From contig JABAKD010000027.1 of assembly GCA_012845835.1 (NCBI GenBank), positions 15,224,073 through 15,288,072 of the forward strand: a stretch of DNA of 64,000 nucleotides, in the 5' to 3' direction. Numbering within the stretch: the stretch's first letter is position 1; each line of letters begins with the position of its first letter. The notes beneath the pieces are model-generated. The model worked only from the letters and a program-made list of their open reading frames with translations, had not been told where the DNA came from and searched no databases. The position numbers and the translations under genes were made by a program. This DNA is from Undaria pinnatifida. Lineage: Eukaryota > Sar > Phaeophyceae > Laminariales > Alariaceae. Shown one piece after another: positions 34,466-45,800 of the stretch.

Positions 34466-37429
34466 GAGTATAGGTCACTAGCGCGAGAGTCGTTCTGTGT
34501 AATTCCTCAGTCCATGGCGGCGGCGGCGGTGGATACTGGGAAACCGAAAGGCACAACAACAAAAACTCAAGCATCGCCAAGCAATAGGTAGGGTAGCCAC
34601 GTCTAAGATCGCAATGCAACAATAGGTAACACAGTAGAGGTATTCCTAAGACTAAAAGAACGGCCCCCCTACCCCCTACCATACAGTACAGCCTCGGTCA
34701 GTGCTCTGTAGGTTGCTTTTGGTAGCAAGCCGCCTGTTGCTCTGTGGGACGTGTGCTGCTTTTGTCGACCTTGTCCCTTAATTAAAAAGTAGACATATAT
34801 TGGGTCGCCGTTGCCCGGGTCTGATGGGCGTATCCTCTGCTCTGTACACCTTAATACGGTGTGTACCGTACACCATCAAACAGTGAAAAACAACTTGAGC
34901 AGTTAGGAACCGGTAAACCATAAATAGGAGGTGCGGCCAGATCACGGCGGTACATTGGTGCCCTGGTCAATGAGCGTTGCGAAAATATGGTGATTTATGC
35001 GGCGGATTTTCCTTCTATACCGTAAAATGGCGCACGCACCTCAATTTTACCCCGTCTTCTGGTCAAATCCCTTATAACTCTACCGGCATTCGCGCACACC
35101 ACGAGATATATCCCATGTACGTGAGCTTTAAGAGGAAACATCGATTGATAGTGAAAAAAATGTTACGGTAGTCTGTGTGGCTCTACGAACACAGGTCAAC
35201 AAAACCAAAAAAAAAAAAACGAAAGCGAAGAAAACTAACACTATTTGGTAAATGTTTGATCAATCAAGTGCAAGTATGAGCGTATAATGAGGCTTGTACA
35301 TTCTCAACTAGCAACCGAGAATACTGCTTTACATCCCCCCCCCCCCTGAAACCTTACGAGCGGTTCTTCGAAGGATGCAGTCTACCCTTCATGCGACCCG
35401 CCAAACACCTCACGGCGCTTCGCGCTTGGTGCAAGCAACGTCTGCCTGGTTGGTGAAAGCCCGACGTGCTCCGTCCCGGCGTAGTATGGATGCGAGGGTC
35501 TATGGTCATGCGACTACGGCCATGCACAAACTGAGTGCACCCCTCCCCTTGGAACCCTTTCGAACCTAACCGGCGCCAGTTTGGACTCACGCCTGGCGTA
35601 CTCGATTTAATTTCCGATTACAACAATTGAATTACAAACTCACGGCAAGCAACAAGAAAAATGGCTTACAGCAAGCAAGCGGCCATAAAAACCAACATGA
35701 AAGTATTTTGTAGTTACCGACAATGGAAATTGACTGAAGAACATGCAGCAATAAGAAATTTGATTTAACAGCATGGATCAACACATAAATCGACCTCGAG
35801 CAAGCAGTTGAAAAAACCACAAGCAGAGAAAGCCAGGGCACGCGATGGTACCCCCTTCGCCAGGAAAACAGAGGTAATTAATCGACCTCGAGCAAGCAGT
35901 TAAAAAAAACACAAGCAGAGAAGGCCAGGGCACGCGATGGTACCCCCTTCGCCAGGGAAACAGAGGTAATAGTGATGGTGGCGGCGGTGCTCACGCCTGG
36001 CAATAGTGAATGCTTGTGGACGTCACCATGCCATCATCGCGAACACATAACATATGTCGTTCGCCATTTCCGCCCCCCCCCCTTCGGTATTAGTAAAATT
36101 AATAATATTTTTGATGGTCGAACTTGAGTGAAAAACATGGTCCTCTGACCAGCTTAAACTGCCAACGCGTTACTTTAACCATGCAGACAGCATAAAAAAC
36201 GAACACAACAAGGCCTACAGGTATCTATGATTGGAGCAGCCAAAGGGGGAAAGGTCAGAGCCTGCAGCTTTTCGATTGGTATGAATCTTTCAACGGGTAA
36301 TCTGATTGCTCGAAAAAGCTTTGGCTTCACCCGTAACGTAGTGGCTACTGCGTTTGTCTTTCAAAATCCAAGGAAAAATGATACGCTCCCCCACCTCGCT
36401 ATATTGTACATTACAATCACAAAAAAAATAAATAAAGCACTTTCTGTCAACTCTACGTCGTCACTACGCTTCAATGCATCTCGGTAAACAAAAACAAAAA
36501 GCAAAACACTGCTACGTAGTGACAAATCATTACTTCGTGCTTGGCTGTAAATCACCTAAAATAAAAATAGCTCACACAACGGCTACCACTAGTAATAGTA
36601 AAAAAAGGGGTACATCATACACATCCGGCAACGTTTTGTCACGACCCCCCTCGATAGACCGACTCATCATCACCCACCACCGTCGAACACACCACAATAG
36701 TGAGAAAGGTTCGCCCGGACTTTTCTATCCACCCATCAATCCACTCAAGCCCAGACTTTTCGGACAAGCAGAGACTCATCCACACGTCCATCCATCCAAG
36801 CCCAGACTTTTCGAACAAAACAGATTCATCAGCTGGTCATTAATCAATTTATGCCCAAACTTTTCCAACAGACTCATCCATCCATCTCACGAAAGGGGGA
36901 ACAGAGCCGGGCCAGGGTAAGCCTTCCGTGGAGGTACATCGTAGACGGCGGCCCCCAACCCCCTACAAAGGGGCAATGAATCCAGTCTACCCGCCACAAA
37001 AGAAAGAGTTATCCACACACCAACGTGACACTACCATCGCCGAACCATAACAAATACAAGATACGCAGAACAATTCAAAGTTGAAAAAACGACAAAAAAA
37101 AACAGCCATAAACCGCGCCCCTTATCACATTCACATCTCCAAAAAACAAACCGAGCGCGACAAACTGGGGGGAGGGCAACCTCAAACGAAGCCCCCTCTA
37201 CAACAGCCCACAACGGTGTGGGGCAAATCACTGCACCCACTATTTTCTGGGGCAAATCACTTCGAAATAGAGTGGGCACATTTTTGCCGTGCTGTAAGGG
37301 CTAATGACCTCCAAAATAACACGACAAAGACGATCGCTGTGGTCGCTTGCCGGGAGGGAAGCTCCCGCGCGCGCACGACCCTACAGGACACCTACGATTA
37401 CCGACTACGGCGCGTCTTGCTACGCGCTC
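34466..37429. other. No gene recognised
   Basis: Includes the 92-bp tandem and a short tandem with CCCAGACTTTTCG (36745-36860). The segment 35380-35480 shares the GGCGCTTCGCGCTTGGTGCA block with 610-680. Confidence 0.5.
35789..35972 (+). repeat. Two near-identical 92-bp tandem units
   Basis: ATCGACCTCGAGCAAGCAGT to ACAGAGGTAAT is present at 35789 and again at 35881 with only a few differences, so the duplication is recent. Confidence 0.9.
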
Positions 37430-38175
37430 GCGCGTCGATTACATCTACACAGACGGCTCTTGCCATTACGAGAGAACGGTGCACACGAGAGAGACTCAAA
37501 GCGAGTCACAGTCGTTCGACACACCTACACAAAACAGCTCTTTGCCATGACGAGCTAAACCGAGAGCCTCAAAGCCAATCACAGCGAAACACCTACACAA
37601 GCGGCTCTGCCTGCCGATAAGAGCGAAGGGCGCACACGCGAGAGGCTCAAAACGAGTCACAGCAGTAGTGCGATACACCTAGACTCTCAGCGCGCAAAAC
37701 GAGTCACAGCAGTAGTGCGATACACCTAGACTCTCAGCGCGAAGTCACAAGAGCGTCGACTACACCTACACAGACGAGTCTTGCCGTGGCTAGGACAGGG
37801 TCTACACGGGAGAGCCTCAAACGCGAGCCACAGAGCCATACACCTACACAGGCGGCTCTGCCTGCCGCAATGAGCAAAGGTCCACGCCCCAAAGCATGTC
37901 ACTGAGTGACACACCTCCACAGGCGTCTCTGCCTGCCAGAAGGAGCCATTGGTCCGCACGGGAAATCTTCAAAGCGAGTCACACCTACACACCCGGCTCT
38001 TGCCACGACGAGCATAGGGTCTACACGGGAGACCTCAAAGCGTCAAAGAGAGACGTGTAACAAGCTGAAGGCCCTGTCACCCTTCGCGCGGACTCCACTG
38101 GAGAGACCCAAAAGCCGGTCGCAGAGCGGCACACCTCTTGCTTCAAAGCGTATAGCTTCAAAGCGAGTCACAGAG
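37430..38175 (+). repeat. Degenerate satellite-like array, about 80-bp period
   Basis: ACACCTACACAGGCGGCTCT, GCCTGCC, GAGAGGCTCAAAGCGAGTCACAG recur eight or more times. Inside, 37649-37742 is an exact 47-bp tandem duplication. Read-through frames exist but do not keep a repeat-wide pattern. Confidence 0.8.
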
Positions 38176-39244
38176 GGATGCCGGCGGCCACTTCTCAAGC
38201 AGCAGATCCCTTAGGGAAGGGGTGGCCGAAGCTCCCACCGATGCCTCAAAAGGCATCAAGCCGGTCGCAGAAGCGAGTGGCAAAGGGGGTGGCATCGCGG
38301 AACCCTGTTGCGGCTCCACCACCCCCCCCCCAGCAGCCTGGGACAGGCTGGTCATACAGGGCGAAGGGAAAGGGTCGGACACCCTGTTACACCCTCTCTG
38401 CTGCTCCATCATGCCCCCCCCCCCCCCGTCGGTTCCCTCGGAATGCAACTCGGGGTTCCACAGCAAACCGACCACGTCTTTTCCGCCGCACTCCCATGTT
38501 TGAGGCTGAGGGTGCAACGGCAAAGGAGCCTGAAGAGGGGGGGAGGGAAGAAAAGGGGAGGGAGGGTTAATACGGCTTAATAGTTAATACGCACAGGTCA
38601 GTTAGACGAGGTGGGAGGGTGTAATCCTATCATGCATGGCCGTTATTCTTAGGATTATATAAACCCTTGCATCCCTACAAAAACGGGACGTAGCACACCG
38701 GACGGGAGGGGGGCGGGGTCAACATTGGGAGCTACGTGTTTTGTCGAACAGAGGGGGGGGCGGGGGAAGGGGCTAGGAGGGGGGGGGGGAGGCGTACATT
38801 GGCGAGGGGGAAAGAGGGGAACTCGTTTGCTGCTTGCCTCAGTCATTCAACAATTGACCACGCAAACCTTTCGAGACGGAGCACGGTTAATACAAGCTGC
38901 CACACGTTGCTTCGTTCTACACAGCTCGGGGTGATTCAGCTTTGAGGTACACCGGAAACTGCCCCGAAAATCTCCTCCAATCAATATTGGGGCTGTGAGC
39001 CGTGTGAGCCGGCTGGGCTTGACGGGTAGTTCTTACTTGAGTGCAGCATAAAGCCAACAAATTGACTTTGGTCTTTCTCGATATTGCACAGAACACGTGC
39101 CGAGCCACAAACGCGCCAGTGAGATACGAAAAAGGCAGAACTAAGAACCACAGGCAAGCAACTGCTGTAGCACCTACAGTAGCCAACTTACAGCCCCAAC
39201 CAACATCCGATCCGCACCTTCTATCCCTACAACGGTAGTGCGCG

Positions 39245-39379
39245 CTATTAATAGTATTATTACGGAGGACGATAGTAAATAGGACCAAATATTTCTTTTA
39301 AAAGTAGATGAATATATAGGTTTTTGTGTCCACCGTAGGTCCTATTTACTGGGGTCCCCCGTAATAATAGTATTAATAG
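39245..39379. mobile_element. 135-bp MITE with about 40-bp TIRs
   Basis: Almost all of this element is inverted repeat: CTATTAATAGTATTATTACG...AGTAAATAGGACC on the left and the mirror GGTCCTATTTACT...CCCGTAATAATAGTATTAATAG on the right, with a loop of about 50 bp. TA-rich tips would fit a Tc1/mariner or pogo-type MITE. Confidence 0.65.
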
Positions 39380-39864
39380 TATTATTAGTACGTGCAACTT
39401 CACCACGACTTGGGTATGACCCTACCCACTACTGCTGTGGCACTATTAATAGGAACATGTGATGACGTTTTTATGGAGGGCGATTCAAAAAAAAACTAAG
39501 TTATAATACTTGTATTATAGTTGACCATGTACGCGTCGACGGCTGACATAAAATGTACCACGCAGCTTGCAAAAAAGTTGAGATTCAATGTCTCAATCGG
39601 TCGTACCCACAGCTGACGTTTTTCAATTTCTTATAAAAAAAAGAACAAAAAAAAACAATTCAGCTGATATCGACCAAGATGTATTTAGATCAAAACTAAT
39701 ACCTGGTACTTCGTATTTGCAAGCTGCGTGTGCGACTTCGATATTATACTCCTACCTTTTTCACAACAACATGAGTAGTGTCAATGGAAAACGAGCTATC
39801 ACACCGTTGGCCAGACAGGCATCAACCATCAAGCTGAATTTCAATCGTCACGGGTTACTGAGTG

Positions 39865-40460
39865 ACAGGCTATGTTGTTGTCACATTAACTCGCATAATC
39901 AAGTCCGTGGTCACAGGACAGGCTCCATTCACTCTGGAGCTGAGGAACACGCCAGTGAAAAAACACAAACCAAAGGTGGTACACGCATATCACAGGTGAT
40001 GCAATTCATGCCTCCACCAGAAACATATAAAAGTGAAATCGGGAGTCAGCCTACGATGCGCCAGGTCCATACTGGTGCATACGTCTCATTACCCGAAAAA
40101 CCGACTATGCCGCTTGCCACCCAAGATTGACTACCACGTATATATTGCACGTAGTACCTATCACTACGCATACGCTCGACAGACGCAAGTCAAATTGGAA
40201 AAAAGAAACAAAGAAAAGAAAAGAAGATAAAGGAAAGGAAAGAAAGGACATGAAATCGAAACAAACGAAAAAGGAAAGGAAAGAAAAGAAAAGACAAGAA
40301 AAGCAATAAAAGAGAAGACCAGAAGAGGAAGCAAGGAAAGGAAAAGAAAAAAAAATGTCAATACTAGCAGACCCTCGTAGGAACTGACTAAAGACGGCAT
40401 TGGGCTCATACAAGGTATCAAGTGCATCATAAATGGCACTGGGGAGAGAACGCATGTATG
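39865..40460 (-). mobile_element. LINE 3'-end fragment
   Basis: About 600 bp of the same LINE 3' region, read on the minus strand. It includes the SLPSAIYDALDTLYEPNAVF frame (near 40440-40390), the TTTTC-rich tract (40200-40350) and the 3' end at about 39870. The reading frame of that segment is kept between copies, so the family's ORF probably extends past the usual RT motifs. Confidence 0.75.
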
Positions 40461-41759
40461 TATGCATGATGACTGTATGATGACTCAGGGAAACTAATAC
40501 ATACTTCGAAGTACCAGGTACACACGGGTACACACAACGTGCACAACACCAACCTCACCAAAAGAGGACCCTGCAGTACACTGGGTTCCCAACCCGATTT
40601 AAAAGTCCGTTGCAACAGACCAATGTTTTCTGCTCTATATATCTCCATGTCGGTCGTATCTCAGATTGGAAATATCATACTTCGAAGTATCGGTTGTCGA
40701 ATAGGCGTCAAAAGGCGTGACAAGCCGATTTGACCGCTCTTAAGTCCGTTGTCTCTTGTCATCGCCGTCCTTGATTTCGGGTACTCCACTGTACACGACA
40801 CGAAGACACGAGCATATTCGCATATACTCGTAACACCTACGTATCGCTATGAAAATGCGCGCAGCAGAACATTTAGAACTGCTGTGGTCAAATTGTGTGG
40901 ATTGATTGGTTTGCAAAGGAAATTCACGCATTGCACACATCGGATACCTAGTTATGACGTACGTCTGTCAGGGCAGGCACACCCCTGGTCTACCTCATCT
41001 CCAAGGCCTTGTAGATCACGCTAGCGGGTGAGAGCCGAATGATCTGAATCATCTAGCACCTGTTTCCTGAGGTGGATCTGTGCCACACAAATCCGGCACA
41101 ACACACCATGACCACAGATACAGGACCTATAGATGATCTAAGTGATGTAGATCGTGATCTGTCCGATGTTCGAATTCGGAGAATCGAATTTGGATAATCG
41201 AATACATGATCCATATATCTTCGATCTCACAGCTGGGGTGTATTTACAATAATCCACGTCCGAATTCGGAGAATCGAAGTTGTAGAATCGAATACATAAT
41301 ATATTCGACGAAATCTTCGATCTCACAGCTGGAGTGTATTTTAATTTTTATAATAATACATGAATCTCGGTCGACGGTCGGTCGTAGAACTCGGCTTCAG
41401 CCATCTCGAAAAGGGGTCCTCTGTTCCTACCGGTATTATTTTCGGCGTGGTGTAAATTATACACTCGCCTTTACTCGTAACCATAGCATAAGTATCGCTC
41501 CTAATAGGACCTCGTGCGCCAGGATACTTTGTAAACTGCTGTCGTCATGTTCAGTGCGTCGGTGGAGCTTAAATTTCGACAGGCGGTCGTACCAGCGATG
41601 GCGCAAGGGGTGTCAAATTTCGGCCGCGGCGGAAATAAAAAACTGTCATGCCGCTCGTGAGAGAATCGCCGCAATCTCTGAAAAAAAACAAACAACGCTC
41701 TCCTATCGCAGCGTCAATATGAAACTCGATACGCGAACCAAACAACGATGCTCACTCAC

Positions 41760-42806
41760 CCACGAGTTGAAGCTAGGTCGCTTCAAGCAGGACCCGTACA
41801 GGGCCTCCTCCAAGCTGCTACGCCTGGAGGCCATCGTCCTCGCGGCATAGTGCGCCTCCTCGATGCTACCCGCCCCTCCCCCACCAGACCCAAAAGCGAC
41901 CCCCCCTTGCCCCCCCCCGTCGCCCGTCATTATCTCGTTGGGGGCGAAATAAAACGGGAGCAAGCTACCACTGCAGGCATCCGTCTCAAAACTGCGATTG
42001 TCGCTGATGCTGTTGTTACCGGGACCGTCCCCTGTCCCCCCGCCGCTGTTGGCCACTTTAAGCCGGTTCTCTCGCCACCGCGACCCCTCAGGAGCAGGGC
42101 CAGTGGCGGCTGCAGCCGCTACCACCGCCGCCGCTGCTGTTGCTGCTGCAGCTGCAGCTTTCCTGTCAGCTGCGCGGAGCTTGGCAGGCGTCATCACAGC
42201 GGGAGGGGGTTCCATCACAGCGGGCGTTGTCACCCTATCGGGGGCAATGATCGCGCTCGCTGGGGCCGGCACCCGAGGGAGCTCGTGCTTAGTGTCGACC
42301 TTGGACATTCGCACTGAAGGCGAGGATCTCGCCCTGCTGCACGACGAAAGAAGCGGGGAGGGGAGGGGGGTGGAGGGGGAGGAGAGGGGAGGAGGGACAG
42401 AAACGGCGTTACAAAAGGGAACGAGACATACATTGAGGAAACAACGAACGGTTGATAAGACAATACATGGTTAATGATTGAAGATTGGTGACGGATCATG
42501 ACGTAACATGTAGAGACGGAGAGCAAGTGGGCGAAAATGAAAAACGAAGAAACCGAAAAAAACGAAAACACCAATTCTGAAATGAACTTGTAAAAAAAGA
42601 AGAATTGTGCTATGATGATGACCGTTTTGTGCTACGATCATGACCGCCAGATAGGTAACAAACGGTTGATAAGAGGAATGATTGACTGAAGATTGGTCAT
42701 CGTACACGACGTCATAAATATGTAGACAGGGAGCAAGTGGGCGAAAAATAAAAAATCGAAGAAAACGAAACTTCCAATTTCGGAAATAAATAATAATAAT
42801 AATAAT

Positions 42807-42898
<92 letters not shown>

Positions 42899-45800
42899 AG
42901 ACTTGTGCTCAGTAGCATGATGACCGCCAAATATATCAATTTTCTAAATTGTTCACGTTCAATATTACCATTAATAATGACGAATCATGACAAATTACTA
43001 GCTAAAAATCACCAACTAAAAGAAGGCGGCCGGTGTAGAACGCAGCTTGCAAAGATGAGTATCGACCCTGAATTCGTCGAACTCGCAGATGACGTTGGAA
43101 AATATAAAATAGGCAATGCTTGTGTTGCGGAACGAGGGACCGTTGTTGTTGTCGTTGTTGTTGTTCTCACATTAACTCGCATAATCAAGTCTGTGGTCAC
43201 AGGACAGGCTCCAGTCACTCTGGAGCTGAGGAATACCCCAGGGAAAAACACAAACCAACCAAAAGGTGGTACACGCATTTATCACAGCTGATGCGATTCA
43301 TGCCTCCACCAGAAACATATAAAAGTGAAATCGGGAGTCAGCCTACAATGTGCCAGGTCCATACTGGTGCATACGTCTCACTTCCCGCGCCTGGAAGAAC
43401 CGACTATACCGCTTGCCACCCAAGAAAGACTAGTACGTATATATTGCACGTAGTACTTATCACTATGCATGCGCACGACAGACGCAAGTCAATTGGAAAA
43501 AAGAAACAAAGAAAAGAAAAGAAAATAAGATAAAGGAAACGAAAGAAAAGACAAGAAAGAGAAAACGAAGGAGAGAAAAGAACAGACAAGAAAAGAACAG
43601 ACAAGAAAAGCAAGACAAGACAAGACAAGAGGAAGCACGGAAAGGAACAGAGGAAAAAATGTCATACAAGTACTAGCAGACCCTAGGAACTGACTAAAGA
43701 CGACATTGGGCTCATAAGAGGGTATCAAGTGCATCATCAATGGCACTGGGGAGAGAACGCAGCATGGAGAAGAAGTCAGGGCGATCTTGCGCTATCTTGT
43801 GACGGCCATTGGAAGGCCCACAAATTTCAAGACGATGATGGCCAGACCCAGACTTCAGTCTCTTGGGCATGACGCCCCCCCTTCCCCCCCCCCTCTTCCT
43901 CCCTCTTCCCCCCTCCCCCTCCTCCCTCCACCCCCCCCCCCCCGCCCCCCCTCCCTCCGCCAGTCTCTTGGGCATGACGCCCCCCCTTCCCCCCTCGCCC
44001 CCTCCCTCCCCCCCCTCCCTCCCCCCCCCCCCCGGTCGCTTAGAGATGCCGGTGGCGCTGCCGCAGCCTTTGCGCGTCGCTCTGCAGCTTTGCGTCTCTC
44101 CGTTTCATGCCAATTCCGCATCAACAACTCTGCTCCCTCTTCTACTCGTCGAAACCATCTGCCGCCTTGTGAGCAGCCTTTCGCCACCCTTCGAATTCCA
44201 ATCCAAAGACCGACATATCCTCCTTCAGATGAGCCATCCAGTCCTTCTCTTGCCCCCCTGAGTAGCCCTTACCCCCAACAAGCTCCCCAAACATCACCCT
44301 CTGTGGCAGAAGCTCCTCCCCCATACGTGCAACGAATCCCGCAAACAATATCCTCCGTTTGCTTACTATCGACTCTATGCTCTCGGAAGCTGTCTTGGCA
44401 AGCGCGTCGGCGTACGACAGGGTGTGGTCGTCGCGCTTCCGTTTCCGCTATCCGAGGCATCGGAGGAGCATGGAATGGTGAACCCGTCGTAGCCTGTCAT
44501 AGTCAGGCTTGTTCGGGCTCCACGTCATGCAACCGTAAAGCAGTTATTACAACTACAAGAGATGAGGCGGAAAGTCCACAACGACATGAACTCACCGATT
44601 GCTTGTCTTCGGCCGTTGCTGCTGGGTAGAGGTTGGCAGTGGCCTGCGCGCAGCCGATGATGCCGTCGCCGCTTTTGCAGGTGCGGCAGTAGCAGCAGCA
44701 GACGCAGCTGCAGCGGCAGCAGCGGGAGCAGACGCAGGTCGTCCTGTGGCTGCCCTCGGCGTGGACGTCGACTGCTGCTTGGAAGTTCTCGATATTTTGA
44801 GGGCTCTCCTTTTGCAGTACTTGGTCCCCTGCAGACAGAGGGAAAGTTCAACGTGGAGGATGGAGAAGCTCGTCAGATTACTCTCCTCTTCCAAGTGCGC
44901 TATTGAGCGGGTGAGGTCAAGTAAGAAGTGTACTTCGGGTATAGCATTAAAAAATGCCAGGAATGCACTTGTATATTTTGGCATGCTGTTTTCTGGCGGT
45001 CGATATTTTTTTCTCGCGCTTTCGGCTGTGGGGCAAGCAAGGGGTCCGTCGGCACATTACAACGCATGTCTGGATCCTTTCCGTGACGCGTGCTCTGAGC
45101 ATTCACTGTCGCTGAGCTGGCTCTTTTGTGATGGGTTAAGTTCCGCCTCGCTGAGCCGAGCAGGTGCTTGGAAAACCTGACAATTTATTGGTATTTTCCT
45201 TCGATCTATTTTTTATCCGCTCCGCTCTCCCGCCCGCTATCCAAGTCAATCCTATCGTTTTACATTCACATCTGCTGTCGGCTATGTCGCTTTGACACAG
45301 CTATAATACGTATAGCCAGCAGCAACAGCGGCACCAGCACCGACAGCAGCAGTAGCACATCTCTCAAACATCATACGTACCTGCTGCATCTAACACTCTG
45401 CTGCTGTCCTACTCGTATTCTTTTGTATCACACGTGGCTCTCCATGCTCTGTTCTTACTCGTGAGTGTCACGGTACAGCAGCAGCATAACAGCAGCAGCG
45501 CTGTGAGCTCTCTCCTTTCTGACAGCCAAAGGCGCTTCTGCTTGTGCGCGCTTCTGTGTGTACCAGATATGTGTGAGCGAAGTGTGTGCTGTCACAAAAT
45601 CATTTACAGGAGCACACGAGCAGCTACATCGGCAGCCGTGTTTCAAGCTCTTGCCTTTGTGCCAGTGTTACCAGGGCTTTTCATGGATCAGGTCAACCGC
45701 GCGGGTCGGGTCGGGTCGGATCGGGTCAGGTGACCCAACCCGACCCGACCCGCCAGGCTCCGAATGACCAATGATAGAAGGTCATGTCGTAGGTCGGGTC

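Larger units (their letters stand above)
38176..41700. other. No gene confirmed; possible 3' exons of the zinc-cluster gene unresolved
   Basis: G/C-run-rich DNA (38300-38820), the 135-bp MITE, a LINE fragment and GAGATC cores. If the GTGAGT at 41759 is a true donor, the last exon(s) of the minus-strand gene must lie here, but none could be picked with confidence. Confidence 0.4.

Noticed and set aside
41206-41850. Plus-strand frame of 214 codons
   Set aside because: It overlaps the minus-strand zinc-cluster exon 4, which has matching splice phases and better coding character; the rest covers GAGATC-core repeats.
43787-44629. Long Pro/Ser-rich plus-strand frame of 280 codons
   Set aside because: It reads the antisense of the LINE reverse transcriptase end and its G run.
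44599-45180. Plus-strand frame of 193 codons rich in alanine
   Set aside because: Shadow of the Ala-rich exon 3 on the opposite strand.
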